64,000 bases of DNA from assembly GCF_964199755.1 (NCBI RefSeq), contig NC_133898.1, positions 109,625,847 through 109,689,846 on the forward strand, given 5' to 3'. How positions within the stretch are numbered: the first letter of the stretch is position 1; each line of letters begins with the position of its first letter. The notes beneath the pieces were generated by a model. That model saw only the letters and a list, made by a program, of their open reading frames with translations, was not told the origin of the DNA and did no database searches. This DNA comes from Larus michahellis. Lineage: Eukaryota > Chordata > Aves > Charadriiformes > Laridae. Shown here piece after piece: positions 1 through 15,200 of this stretch. Both the position numbers and the translations under genes were made by a program.

Positions 1-118
1 TTTTTATAAACTACAACAAGACATTACACTTAAATATATTGCACAAAAAGCATAACGTATCCTGCCTGACTCTTCACAAAAATGGCCACAAAACACAGGA
101 GAACAGCTATTGAACATC
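1..118 (-). other. FBXO25: FBXO25 3' UTR (proximal part, cut by window edge)
   Basis: Sequence directly after the stop codon at 121-119, reading leftward. No canonical AATAAA is seen on the minus strand here, so the mRNA probably continues past the left edge. Confidence 0.8.
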
Positions 119-208
119 TCAAAATTTGAAGAGATCAATGAAATGCTGAGGAGATACTGGCATGAGACAGGTGTTTGGATCACTGGCTGTGCAGGGGTGT
201 CCTGTATC
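119..208 (-). CDS. FBXO25: FBXO25 exon 10, coding part (residues 333-361 and stop)
   Basis: The acceptor TTTTGCAG precedes the frame starting [11 protein letters not shown] and ending FIDLFKF then TGA. This is the conserved C-terminus of the FBXO25/FBXO32 family. The preceding intron is phase 0. Confidence 0.96.
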   Translation of the reverse strand, partial: DTGHPCTASDPNTCLMPVSPQHFIDLFKF

Positions 209-3200
209 CTGCAAAATGAGGGAGGAAAAAAAAAAGTACACATGAATTCTCTTCCCAAACCACAATCTCCCTCCACCCCCTATTAAAAAATAAAAAAGGC
301 AAAAGTTCACATGCAACTATTTCCACTGTAAACAAACTGATAGGAACTTGCTCTTTTTCGTAATTCACCATATTTCTTTAACTGTTTTAGACTTAAGAAA
401 ATAGCCCTTTCCAGTCTGACTGTGGTAGTGCAGGGTAGCTTCAGACTTCAGAAAAAAACCCCAAACCAAGCCCAAAACCCAACCAAACCACTCCCCTTCT
501 CCTCCTACCAAAACCAGAACCTGAGTCAGACCTCTTGAAAAAGTTTCATATTCCTTATCTGTTTTTTGATGAGAGTAATTAAAAAAAAAAAAAGCAACTG
601 TTTTGTTGAACCTGAATTAGCTGTTTAATGAAATCTGAAATCAATCACAACTTCGGGGGAAAATTAATTGCTTTCGAAGTGAAGGGCAGCAGACACTTCC
701 CAAAAAGAGCCTGAAGAGCATGTCTGAAGTCCCAGTCATAAAAGTTTTTCTAACTTGCTTGATTTTCTTTTTTCCCCCCAACATCTTTTTCTCCTCTTTC
801 ACCCCTACCTCTTCCCCACCTGAGAGCATTGCCTTAAAACAGAAGTTAGCACTCCGGCAAGTTAGGAATATAGAAGATGGACAGGATGGAAAGGCTTTGT
901 CATTACAAATTCACTAAGCCTGCAGTGCTTTCTTTAATGTTACAGAAACTTGAACTTCACACAATTGTCTGATTATTTAAGATTCAAATTCCTTTTCAAA
1001 TGAAAAGTTCAGGTTTTGCACCTTATTAGAGCCCTCTAAAGGAAGGAAATGCAAGAGGTGTAATGAGAAGAAGGTCCCAGACAATTCAATGGAGAGGTTA
1101 AATACCTCCATCAATAATGTTGAGAGGCTCAGAAACTCCTCTCCAGGTTTTAAGGGGGTTCTCTCCCTTTTCTACCAGAGTTGATGAATTCATCATGTGG
1201 GGCAAGAAAACTAGAGTAAATATGCAGTAAGTAGATCACAGACCACTGCAGTCTTCATTTCTTTCGTTTCCATAGAAAATGAAGTTACATACAGTGCAGT
1301 TAATAGAAGAAAAGAACTTGTAAGTGAATTTTTTTTCTCACTTGGAAACTTAAGTAGGAAAGTGCTGTCAAAGATGCCACATTCCCTTCCGAAGTCTTTA
1401 CAACACCAAAGTGCACTAGGTGAAATACATTATATATACTCAGCTTTTCCAATGAAAATTGTTACTCTATAGATATACTATCTGTATTTTTTGATTAAGT
1501 CTATAAATGACTACATGAAAATATCATGTGGTATCACCTCCTCATCTTCCCACTTTTTTTTTTTAATGATTTGCTTTAACATCACCTGAGAACCAGTTAT
1601 TACATGGATGACACACAGGGGGAAAAACAAACAAAAAAAAGAAAACAGACAAATAGATTAGACCTCAGGTAGAACTGCCTGTTTGGGGAAGTGGCAGATG
1701 AGAAAGAACAGAAGACCAGAAGTGTTAAACCTAATGCTTTCATCTTGAGATGACATCTGCAAGGAAGAGATCCACCACAGCAGAAAACACTCTCAAAGGT
1801 AGTTGCTAATGAACTATCACCTTCTCTACCCATTGCCATGTCAGGTGTCATGTCATTACTTTCCTAGTTTCCAGGAAAAAAACAATCAGAATTAGGATTC
1901 TGGGAAAGCAGCTAGGGTTTATCCCCTTTGAGTGCTTATTTATACTCCTAGATATTTTAGTCAGAATTTGTAACATCCTGTTTTGCTCTGCACATCCTCA
2001 TAAAAATGCTTTTGAAAGCTCTGCTCAGTCAGGAATTACAGGTCCAAACCTCAGCAAGATCAGTTCTTGGTGCTTTTTGTTATTAACAACAACAGAAACA
2101 GCAATTTTACAGTGAAAAAAGTGATGAGGACTGAAGAGTAATAGATTTCCTGTAATTATGAGTATTCCTCCTTCCAAGAAAAATGTATTTCCCTTAAAAT
2201 GACATTTAATAGTGTTCAAATCATACTGATTTTCAATGTATCTACTTAAAGCTAAAACAGAGTTCCTTTCAATTAACAGGAAACTTCACCAGGAGGAGTG
2301 TTTACTGGCAAATGTAGTTGTCTTCCTCCTCAAATTTTATCATAACTGGACATTAAGAAGCTCCCATAACAACTTTAGAGCTACAGTCCTTTTCTGTATA
2401 ATTATTTCCACCATTTCTTCAGTCAGAAAGCAACGTTGTAATTGTCTCCCCGCACTCTCCCAAGTCACACACAGCCCATTTTGAAAGCTTCCTTTCAGAA
2501 AGACTCTTTCATAGAAGTATGCATGACTACAGCATTCCAAGTGAAGTAAAATCAATTTTAGTACCTTTGCATTAAAGAAAGTTATCTGACATTCATTTTA
2601 CTCTTTTCAGATGTAAGTACTGAATTAAATACATCAGGGAGCGCAGAAACAGTTTATAACACTGAGTGCAGAGAAACTTATTTCTTAGCAAAATCTGGCT
2701 CATCTCACTGACACCATGCATCTATATATTCATTAGAAGTTGAATTATGGTCCCTAGTTTAAATGGCATTAGCAGGGAATATGGCAATAATAAAACCCAA
2801 ATCTGATGAAAAACTGAGATGGAAAGTCATCACTACTTTAACTAATAGGGAAGCAAGAAACAAAAGTATTCCTGCTGCTAAACTGATGTGGGAAAACAAA
2901 AATCAAAACAAAGAGTATCAAACAATTAGAAATGGACATGTTATTCACTTTGACATTACAGAACAGCAACGAAAACAGATGAGACACACAGGAAATACCT
3001 TGAGTAACAAAGCAAGGTGGTAGTCCTTTGAGATCGTGAAGAAGGAAGCAGGAAGGAGAGCCGTAAAGTAAAAGAAGCAGAGTTAAGGTTTATTGAAGCT
3101 AAGGTTCATGTGCCATTTAGAAAAATACTCTTTTATTCTTGGCAGAATCAAGCAGCTGGAGGAAAAAAAGCCAGCAGAAGCCCCAAGACGACTAAAACCA

Positions 3201-6200
3201 AGTGTGCAGCATATCACAAAGCAGTTACACTAATTTACATAAAGCCTGGATATTGAAAGAAGATAAGGTATTTCAACTTCTATGGCCACCTCTGGGATAA
3301 CTGAAACGTGCTGCTGAGCGAGCCAAGAAAATAAAAGAGCTGCCCACAATTGCTGTGTGGCCTAGTGGAACAGGAGAAATAGTATACATAAAAAGCATTC
3401 ACAGAGGCAGTCAACAATTAGTTTGCCGTTATTTTGCACTACTGAAATTACACATTTTTCCTCACTTTCATCATGGACAAATCCTTTACTAATAAGTCAC
3501 TTCTGAAAGACAGTCATTTGATATGAAGAGTTTCTTATAATCATTCCCTCCTTTAACACAGAAGAGTACAAGACATTCTATTGTATCACTGTACTTCCCA
3601 CAGTGGATTTAGGAGTCAGATGGACTCTACCCTTGACTCTTTCTTATTGTATTTAACATTACTATGGTCACAAGTTTTAAACAAATACAGGATACAAATG
3701 CTGCTTCCTGAAAAGCTCTTAAGGAATTGTTAAAAGTAGTACTAAGATTATTACAGCATACTGAAAAGTGAGAAGCCATTTCCCTGCTTGAACTGTTTAC
3801 TAATTCAATTCAGTAGCCATCAGTCCCTTCTTTAAAAGGGCACAAAATGCAGGACTGGAAGAGCTTCCTGCTCTTTCAGTGCAGCCCTCTCACATTGCCA
3901 GCAATCACATTATATTTTCAATTTCATAAATTGATGAAAATTCTCATCACTAGTTAGCCCTCTCCTTTGTGGCTATTTCAAAACCTCACTGCTTTGGTTC
4001 TTAGAAACTCTTAACTCTCAGCATAAGTTTACCCACAACTAGTGTCTACAACTTAATTGCATCAAGGCTGTCCCTTAGCTTAAATAATTTCCCTAAGTAG
4101 TCTCCTGTTTATTCATCCCTTCTCTATCTCTGAGAGGACTTTATGGAGGGCAGTCACATTCCTTGTTAGCTTTAACACAGCCAAGTTAAAAGAAATTAAC
4201 ATCTGCTAGTCTTCTTCATGCCCTGATCACTTCAGTACTTTTTCCTCTGCAACTCCTCCAATGTTTGGCTTTGTTCGTGAATGAGGGGAAAGGGAAAAAA
4301 AAATCCTAACAAGAAAAAACCACATATGTAATATTAAGACATGTTCGGCACATTACCTGAAGTTCTTCTGAATCCCTTTGAAGGGAAGAGCTGCCTGATT
4401 TTTGAAGTGTACCATTAAAAGAAGAAACTAAATTCTTACATATTAACTGAAGAATCCAGTGCTTCCATTTGTTTCAAGATTCAAACACTTGCTACTTTTT
4501 CCTCTGTAAAGTAACTGTGATTTCTCTTTTAAAGTTTGCTTTTGGTGGCTTGCTCGTTTTTTCATTCAACGTAAAATGCATTTTTGAATGAAGTTTCAAT
4601 CATTCCTCCAAGTTTCATATGGGACAGAAACAAGACTATAAAAATGCAGAGTTTTACACTGATGTGGTAGGAATACTATAGTAATAAGTTCTCATTAGAG
4701 ACTTACTGATTACCGTGCTGTCATTGGAAGAGGGATGTCATAAAAGGATTATCTTTATGCAAGTTCCTAACAACTTTGCATAAGATAAAACAGACACAAG
4801 ACGACAGAGTGCAACCCTCCACACAGCACTTTTCCTTGCAATTCAAAGTATTGAAGTTATTGGATATCAAAAATACTAGATAAAGAAAAACTTTGGACTT
4901 TAATACTGATTTTATATAGAAGTTTAATATATTATTTAAAAGTTAGATATTAATAGTCCAATCACATTTCACATGAGAAAGCTGACAAGATGACCTTAAT
5001 ATTTTTCCTTTCAGATGATCACCAGTAGCTGTTTGAACTTATTTCTGATTATTTATTTCAAAGCTCTTACCTTCCAAAATAGAATACTACAATGTCGACA
5101 GAAATGCAAGGTGTCCCCATACTGTTCCTTTATTGGGTAATATTTCTGAAGTGCAAAGTACATCAGCTTCCAGTCAATGTGACCTTTCTCTGATGGAATC
5201 AAATGCCTACAAAACTGGACATAAAATATCTTTCTTTAAAATTGTTAAAGAACTAGTCAAACCAGGTAAGAGACTGGGAAAAAGAGAGGTAGTTTTGCAA
5301 CTGGAGTTCTTTGAAGTCAATAAGCTGACATTGTACATCTCTACGAAGCAGTGAGAGAGATCTAGCCACAAAAAAATGGAAGGTAAACCACTAAAAATAG
5401 GAGGGTGCATATTTGCCAAGAAAAAGTAGGCCGTACAAAGCTCATCTAACTCCACTGTCTTGAAATTATTCTAATTATAGTCAAGCTACATAACAAAAAC
5501 AATATTTAGACCCATAAGTAATTAATTTTATATTTAAAAAAACACTCAGGAATAATATTTTAAAAAATGATTGTGCGTTACGAATAGTGGTTTTCTGTTA
5601 AGACAGTAACTATGGATTTAAATAATGCTTTTTTTTCATTTTAAGAGTATATACATGATTATTTTTCACATTTACTTATGATCTTTCTAGAAGGATAGCA
5701 ATAATGAGTGACTGATGTACTTCTTGAGGACATAATCTGCATGTAAAGATTAGCTGATGCACAATGGCTATTTCTCCCCGGCTTAATACACAGCCAAGGT
5801 TTATTAAGTATTTATTTATAAAAGACTTCTGTTCCACTCAGTGTGGATTAATGCTAATACATTAAGGGCTTTCTTCACTCAGAAGACAATTCCTAGATAG
5901 GGAGAATAGCACTGCCTTTGTGATTTCAGCTACACTTCATTTCATAATAGCTTCCCTGTGTAGAGTCTTGTTTTTTCCAAAAGTGCTCTTCAGATATTGA
6001 GTATGTTTTTGTGGTCTTTTCATGGTTCAACAAATATACTGCAGAGGACAGGAAAAACAACCTAGCGTAATTCTGTAGCTTATTAAGGTAGTACACTTTT
6101 AAACAGAAAAAGCAGAATTTGACATTGGAAAATAAACAAAATCATTGGATTCCTATCATTAATAACCTATTAAGAAACTGAATTTGAACATTTAGGAAGG

Positions 6201-9200
6201 CATTGGAAACACTGTGTACAAGGGTCCTTTATAAGGCACAGGGCTGGTTAATTCTACTGAAATGCTTGAGTGATCTTTTTCCCAGGCATTACCTCAGTCT
6301 AATAGCTTCCTCTCCAACCAGTTTTGTCGCTGTTGACTAGAGCTTACCTCATCTAGCTTCATAATCCATTCAACTGCTACATTAAGCTTAAACTTCCTGT
6401 CCTCATAACTTCACCCTGCGTTCTTCTGAGCTGCATCTGAACGAGGGTTTTTCAGTTTGCCTTTGTCTGTCTATATGCCCCCTGATGTTCATTCTAAAGC
6501 CTTTCATCTCACAAAAATTCTTATTTGGTTCAACTGCACATGAGTTAGTTGATCTTCACTTCTACCTTTCCAGTTACAATAATACTTAATCTAGTAGTCA
6601 CCGACCACATGGTACCACTTAAACCTGTCAGATTTAAGAATGTATTTTCCAGGCTGGAATGTACTAGGTTTTTAAAAGTTCCTGCTCCAAGTCTGATGAG
6701 GTATCTTCTATTTTCATAGCTTTATTTTCACCTAGTCTGATTTTGTCCCAGCATATATTACTGTCAGAAAATGAAGACTGTTATAGAGGCGCTCCTAGAT
6801 TACTTAAATGCTTTTTATGAGGACGTGACAGAATAGTACCATTTCTCTTTTTGTTCTCAATTTCAAGATCTCAAGCATTTGTTTTATTCTTTTTTGCAAA
6901 AATACAATTTTGGCTTCATCAAACCATTCATATAGCCTAAAAGTTTGAACAGTCTGCCTGCCTGCCTCTGTTAGTAAAACAAATTCTACTTTAGGTACTA
7001 AAATTAGGAACAGCTAGAGATATCCTCCACCACACTTTTTGGTGATTGTGTAGACATTTTTTAAAATAATGCAAGGGAACAGCCTGATAGTTACCCTAAA
7101 CTCACAGACATGCTAATACAATTTTTAGTATGAACTAAGCCCCAAAAGAGAGAGTATTTTCACTATTCCTGCACACTGTCACATTTTTATCTCAAAAAAA
7201 AAAAAAGATGAGTTCACACTTCATTAGTATACCATATTGCAAAGACAAGGGCCACATTTATGCAATTGATGAGAGTTTATTACCTGCTTTTCTGCAAAAT
7301 GGTACTGGCAGAGTTTTTTCCACAACTGTCTGTCTTCACTGAGCATGTACAAAGTTGGGGTCACTTGACCCAGAGTAATAATGTCCCAGCCATCAGAGAA
7401 CCTGTATAAGATGTTATTCAGCATATGCAGAGGGAGATCACTAAGCGTAAGACCATTGTTGACTTGCTGGAAATAAGAATCAAAGACTTGTAACTACAAA
7501 AACTTGACAGTTTAAGGTACAAATAAGATTCTTACTTTAGAGGTATCTCAGTTCTTAGATTAGTTTGCATGAAACCATTGAGTAACATCTATGGTTACTT
7601 CTATGATACTTTGATTACTTGGCTACCATTATTCTCCAACTGTTGTTGTTGAAAACTCAAATGACTACAGGTACAGAAGGAGCTACAGACTGCGGGTTTA
7701 TAACTTATAGCTTTCCTACTGTTAAAACAAACATATCTTAAATTCTTTATTTAAATTTCAAGTAATTTTAAAACACTTTTGTTCTCAGAAAGTAATTCAA
7801 AAGTACACCATCTTGAAAACTACAATATGTTCAATTCCACCTTTGAGAGAAGTGTGCTAAAACTCTAATAAAGGTATGAACTATAATAAAGGTATGAACG
7901 AATTATTTATAATTTATAGGATACTACACTTTCTCAATTTTTATATAAGAAACAGAGCACATATCAATTTGCCTTAAAACAACAAGAGTACAGAATATAA
8001 GTACAGAGTATAGGACTGAAGAGCAGAAACACAGAATGAAAACATGAAATTCAGAGGCAGAAGAAAGCAGGTTTGTTTCTTAAGTCTGGAGATAGTTTCC
8101 CTCATATGGAAATAACTCTGCAGGGGGTGACAGAGCAGAGCACTGACAAAGTCTTCTTTAAGAGTGTACACCTCTGCGGAACTTTCTCTTTAACAGGGTA
8201 ACCTACAGCACAACCCATAGATGACTGAATCTGGATCCCATGCTGCCAGGTGGCACAAAGCCTGACACAGCCGGAGATGGTGGCCCAGCTGGCGAGGGAG
8301 GGAGTGTGGGCAGCTGCTGGCCCCCCCTAGCAGAGCTGCCCAGTCGCAAGGCAGATGTATTCCAGCAGGCTCTCACTTACATCAGTTTATTTCACAACCA
8401 TCCATCTCACTTATAGACTAGACTTTCCATAGTGTCACTTGTTATAAACATCTCAGGGACTATCATTCTGTTCAGGAATATGTGAGCATTACAGACGAAA
8501 GATTTCTCATCAGTTATTTCAACCAATGTGACACAGCTCAGATGGATGTGGCATGCTGGAAAGAAACAAACACAGCAACTGCAGTGTCTCAAAACTGTCT
8601 ACACTGTGGTTGCTTGGCATATGAAAATTGCTGAGATTGGGTTTCCCATTTCTCCTTTCTGTTCCAAAATTAGCTGGTTTATACAGATACCCGGCACACA
8701 CAGCAAGGACAATTTCAAAATTTCATAGGTAAAAGCAAACAGATGGAACAGTTGCAGTTGTATGACTTTACTGCGAGCAATATCTTGCAGCGTTTCTTCC
8801 CCCGGGAGTAACCCAGACAGGTTAAAAAAACTGCCTGCTTCTCATCAGAAGTTTCCACTATAAAAACCTGGGACAGTGCATAGCGCATGCTTTGAACAGT
8901 TTTATGATCAGAATCCAGATGCCGAAGTCATTATCCTTTTTTGACAAAAAGTCAACTATGCTAATGAATAAGGCTGTAAAATTGTTACATGAGTATTTTA
9001 TTTCTGTTTTCTTGATCCACCTCTAAAATTCCTCATAGATTTTTATTTCTTCAGTAGTAGAACATTTACTTTGAAATTAAAAATTGGTATTTTTTCCATC
9101 TTTATCTGATGATCTAGAGACATTTTGAAATTTATTTGGGCAAGAAAAACAATTACACCTATACATCTCTGCCACAAACCAGCAGTACAGGCACTGTATC

Positions 9201-12200
9201 AGACCTTATTAGATAAGAGCTATTAAAACATTAGAAAATTAAGTTGATTACATTTCATTAATTTCATATTACTTCCCTAAAAACTAAAGACAAGTAAAAC
9301 TGTTTAAGATGTACTTGAAACCTTGTTTACTTAAAAATTATAAGCCAATGTTCAATTAATTCCCCTACACCAATTACTTTTTTAGCATGATTTAATAATA
9401 TACCTTGTTCATTTGAAGGTTTTTCAGTTGTTGTTGCCACAGAAGGATAGTTTCTAATCGGCAAATCCAAATATTGATGTTGCCTACCAACACAGATTTT
9501 CCTACTCCCCTAATCAGTATACAGAGAGTAGAACTTAGATCCTGTAGAAGATCTTTGATTAATCGTGGATTATATTGGTCTTCCATGACTGGAAAACAAA
9601 ACAAACCAAATACAATTTTGGTTAACTGAGTTAACAAAACTAATACAGTTAGCTCAAGCTAAACAACACTTTTTTAGATGAGCTAATTACAACTCAACTG
9701 TTTGTGTGCAAATAGCTGCCTTAATTCCCACCATGACATTCATTAATGCTGTTCTGTAAGAGCTAGATAAATAATTAACAATTTCAAAGGCAAATTTGAT
9801 GTAACTTTTCATGCTAAGCATTTAATAAACTTAATGCTGAACAACTAATTCTAAACCAGATTTCTTCTGTTCAAAGTAGACAGTATTACATCTCCATTTA
9901 GTGGGGTTAGCAGAAAATTTTCAATATTATGTAATAGATTTTTTTTTTAAATAAACAATAAAGAAAAGCAATAAATCTCAGTACGTCGTGCAAACTGAAA
10001 AACAAACATGTTACTAATCTAAAAGCTTTCACATTTCATAAAGAGTATTATTTAATAGTAACCAATAGTTTCTGCATGGAATTTAATTGTCATTTAACTT
10101 CACCAATCTGTTTCAACAGACATGATTCAATAATCAGGAGAAAACGACTTATTGCAACTGTGGGATGGGAAGTATGAAATCTTTCACTAATTAAAGATGC
10201 TATTACTTTAGCTTTATTACCTTTTTTACAGTGTAAGACAACAACAACAAACCCAACTGATAACTTAGTCACAGTGATTAAATCTGAACAAGCAGATTAC
10301 AAAACCTTAGGTCTTACCCTTCCGTACAATTTTGTCCAAAATGTTAAAGTAGTTCTTCTGTGCCGCACCACTAAGTGAAGTTAACTGGGATTTTGCAATT
10401 AACTGCAAAAGCTAGGACAAAGAATTAAAACTCCTAAGAATGACAGAAGTAAAGGGTGGTTTCAAATACACACTTTCATTACATACATTCACCTACAACA
10501 GCCTAGAACACTGCAACAGTATTTTGCGAAAACATAACTAAAGAGCTCAGAATACAAAACAAGACAAACACAGAAAGCTTTAGGCATTCCCACTGGCATC
10601 CCATGAACAACTCATGAAGAGATGTACATTTTCAAAATACTATACAAATACTAGCATTCATGTCTGTGATAGAGCACATGACATATGGTCTTTATAAGCT
10701 GTAATGAAACAATGGGGGGAGTCTGTTTTGGAAGCTCAAATAGACATGTGGTCTTCGATGTGGCTGGGTCTTGAACCCCCTAACAGATTTAGTGGCCAGG
10801 AACATCACTGTGAACTGATACCAACTACCAGACTTCCAATTTCTGAGTGAAAGTATCAAACTGGTCAAATCAAGGTGTGATGGACTTAGTGCAACTACTT
10901 TCTGCTCATGGAGAAGCAGTGACGTATTTTACCTAAATTGAGGGGAAAAAAAATAAATCTCTATTACTCCCATGTTCGGGTCCCTGGTAGAAGAAACCAC
11001 AGTAACCTAATAATGAGCAGTATACATACTGTATTAGTAACTTTCCCGTAACTATATAGTAAGGATCTCCTAACTGTCCACACTTTTCTTTCTGGAACCA
11101 CTGCAAACAGAAGAGTGTCAACAACAGTGGGAGTGGTGTAGGGGAAAGTAACCACAATAGCTTAAGTTCTTGCACACAAACGCAAAGCTTTAGCTACCAG
11201 AGGCAGCCTTTGTTCCATTCTGACACCTTTGCTTTTACTTTTTAGATTCAGTTTTGTAGCTGATAAGGACCCATTGCCTCTTCAACAAAAAGTGGTCTCT
11301 TCGTATGAAATATAACGGAGACTTTGATGTTGTGACAGTATTGCAATGTTTAGAAGCGTGGCACTGAGCTTTACAATTGCTATTGACAATGCTGAGTTCA
11401 GAAAAAGTGTTCTCAACACATCAGAAAGGGAAAGCAGTGAGCAGAAACCAGCATCCCCTACAGGGCGCTCAAAACACTGACCTGCAGAGCTGCGCTTTGT
11501 AGGATGGCATCAATTATTGGCACACAGGGTGAACAAAGACTAAGTCTGTCAAAAATTATTTTGTATCTTCATTTCTAAAACACTGATTTGACACCACACT
11601 CAACATTAATCTTCCCTTGGAGGAAGAGAGACTACACCTGTTCTCTCCCTGATTTAATAATGTTCCTTCTGGCTTCTCGGCATGATCCCTGACAAAACAT
11701 TATGTGCTATGAAAGGAGGAAACAATTCTCCTGATGTATTTAAATACAAGCAATCTATTTATACAGTTTTAGAGACTAGATATCAGGACCTCCTTCTTGG
11801 CATTTTCAAAGCCTTTTAGTTTGATTAATAATTTAGAGCACACCTAGAGGTAGTTTGCCAATTTTGCCAAGTTTGCCAATTGGCAGTTCACCAGTTCAAG
11901 CAGTTATGTACATTTCTCTTGATTAATTTAAAAAAAAATCAGTTCTATCACTCAGACGAAAGATCAAATCAAAGAAACAAATTCCACCTGGCTGATTTTA
12001 ATGAAGATTCTAATTCAATGAAGGTTAATACACAAGGCTTAAGACAATTTTAGCAGGTTCATGAGTACAAGGATCTCACATATGAGTTCAGTCTTACTGA
12101 TATGTGCAAAGCCATGGCTTGTGTTGCCTACTAGAGATTATAGTTTTGAATGAATCAACTGTTTATTCAAATGGAAACATTTTGAAAAAAGACCATCCAT

Positions 12201-15200
12201 ATAAAACTCAATGCATTAGACATTTAACAGCTAAGAAATCTAAGAAATGATCATTATACTACAGCACAAACAAGTGCAGGAAAACAGCTGATCCTACCCT
12301 CTTCCTCCCACTGCCCGCCCTGAAAGGGCCCGGCCCTGAGCAGACATCTATATTCACTTTTAATAATGAATGGGAGGTTTTTAGTTAGCTGGAGAATCAA
12401 AATGGATCATCTTGGTGGTCTGGGATCAAAGAAGAGCCATCCAATAGGGCTTGGTATTTAAAAAAGTCATCCTGATTTGTATCTCACTATGTTAAATGCA
12501 AGTAAGTAGAACATCACACATAAAAGTAATCATCGTTGTGTTCATTCATAACTAGGATTAATTCTTAGAGGAGAAGAAACAGGAACTGCTGCACTGCATT
12601 AGATGAGATCTACACAAAACATCACCACCACTAGAAACTTCAGGGAAGTAAATGAGAACTTGTATAAAGCAGATGGGCATGGGATGACCCGCTCCTTACA
12701 TTACGTTTCAGTTGCAGACTGGTGTAAAACCTGACAGAGCAGATTAAACGTCCTTTTTAAAAGTCTGTTGCAACTTCACATATTACTGACATCTACAGAT
12801 GTTTTAATTTATTAGATACAAAATCAGAAATGTTTCTCAAGTCAAGTTCTACAGCTACAGAATGAGCAGCAGCTGTCATTCAGTACTGATCATGTTCATT
12901 AGCCGATCAGTAACTTTTAAGGTCTTAGATGTACAGTTTTTATACCTGTTGATAAAAGTCAGTTTGCCTCCATCACCTCAGAGGAACCAATGCATATATT
13001 ATTTTTTTGTAATTGTAAAACAATTCTAAAATTTAAAAATTTCAAATAAATTCTAAAATGCTAAAAGGATTTTGGAAGCCTGCCTGCTATTCCAAACCCA
13101 CCCTAATTTCTTAGGGTCTACCATTACTCTAGTAAAGGTTTGAATCGCAAAGCCAAGTTTCTGAATTTTAAAGTATTGCTTCTTTTTCAACACTCTTAAG
13201 CCTGGCTAACTAAACCAGCCATTTTATGGGTTTTTTTGGCAAGTAGAAGGGAAACTGGTCAACACGCTTACGTTAGACTTTGCACTTTGTTCTGATCAAC
13301 TGCTTCGAGCAACCCAGCTTAAGCACTGTAGCATCTAAAAAAAATATGTAAGATTCTGGTTCTGGATTCATTCTACCCATTTACCATTCAAGTGAGGTGC
13401 TCAAAGTTGACCCCATTTATAATATGATTCATCATTTTTTGGATCATCATTTTTTTCTTCCTGCTGTTTGAGGCTGAAAGGTCTTGGGAAAGATCAAAGT
13501 TATTGTTTCTGCTCCCAAAACAGCATTAAAAAGCAATGTTCTAAATGACAATGCACACATATACCAAAAAGTCTGCATAGTGAATAAAACATGTAAGTAC
13601 CCTAACCACTAGCCTGGAAGCAAATCCTTTTTGCTTTGTTTCCTTTGGTCCCATATCTCATTTTTCTGGAAGTATAACACACTGTCTCAGCTTCACAAGG
13701 ATGGGTAGAATGTGTTTTCTCTCCAAATACTCCACAGCCTAGTGGAAAGGGTGTTCTCCTGATATGTTTATTTAATTTCAATTTGTGTCTTTTCAAGCTC
13801 TGGATACATTCCAACCACTACATTATTCGTGAACAACTTCACCACTGAACTGAACTCTAGTCCTAATACGTCCCACATTTTGAGTTGAGACAAGCACTTT
13901 ACTACCTCTCACATTAGATGACAAAAACACCTTGGGTCTAGAGAAAGATCAGTATCTCCCAGAACAGGTATTTCCAAGTGGGAAGCCGGTTAGGCAGCAA
14001 GGAAATTAAAGCACGACATTATGTGGCTCTTTAAAAGTACAAGTTTTATAGTTTTGGGAAAGAGGCAGATAGCACTGTTGTCCAGAACTTACAGGTTCCA
14101 AGCACTTAATTCTCAATTTAAGACTAGACATGACCCAGATGCCAACATAGTGAGAATGGGACTTTCCAAGGAATAATGAGATTAGTATACCATAATTATT
14201 CCTATAAACTTCATGTCACTACATTATTTGTAAAAGACAACTTGCAATAAAACTCATTTCTGAAAGACAAAAAAAAAAGGAAGACTGAAAAAGCTGAAGT
14301 CTCAAGTTTTAAGGGATAACAAAGGTAAATGCATGTTCACCTTGTAGACAAAAAAATGCAATGAATCACAGGACTGTTAAGCTGCTGAAGAAATATAAAC
14401 TGCAGAATATTTACATGTCAAATATTCTCCTGGAAATTGCTGTTTTAAGCATATTTAAGACATACTAAAGTATATTTAAGATGTACTACACTTTACTAGT
14501 TTTGGTTGTATACGAATTATTTTGCCTGTAAAGAGAGTTCGGAACCCAGACTAATGAACAACAATGGAAATTACCATCAGTGTTTCCCTGTAAATACACA
14601 GCATGCTGACCATCCCCATTCTCCTCAAGCTATAGGCTTTCATAGAGCAATATAACGAGTTTTCGCCAAACAAAAATTACTCAGTTGCTTCATGCAGTAT
14701 GAATTACATATGAACAGGATATTTATACAGTCACAAATCATCAGCTGTTCAGTGCAAAATTATTTCTTTTGTACACATAGGCATATCAGCAGATGGATTT
14801 TAAAAATATGTATATAAAATAAGGAGCTTACTTTGACCACGTAATTGAACCTTCTGATATCCTGGATTGCACTTGAAAAGTCTAAGCGATTAAAAGCTTC
14901 TCCCAAAGTACAATAGCCATGTCTCTGAGAATAAGAATAAACATACTTTAAATGGAAAGAAACAAAGATAAAATTGAGGAAAATGCTCAGAAGAGCACTC
15001 TGCCATGCAACTGATGCTTATGTATACCGTGCTCCCTGGAGATACAATGTATCTGGACTGAAGATTTATTTAATTTCTTGTAGAACAAATGAAGCCGGAT
15101 ATGCTATTTGGAATTAGCAGGTACACAGGCAATATTACTTGACAGCAAGGCCTTTAGATTCATAATAATCATGCAATCTGTAATCACTGGTATCTGAGTG

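Noticed and set aside
2763..3023. 86-codon Lys/Asn-rich frame in intron 9
   Set aside because: Composition simply follows A-rich DNA; nothing recognisable.
209..5070. Micro-exon for the 9-residue insert of one human FBXO25 isoform
   Set aside because: Scanned for a sequence encoding it in intron 9 and found none; also absent as an alternative acceptor or donor of the flanking exons.
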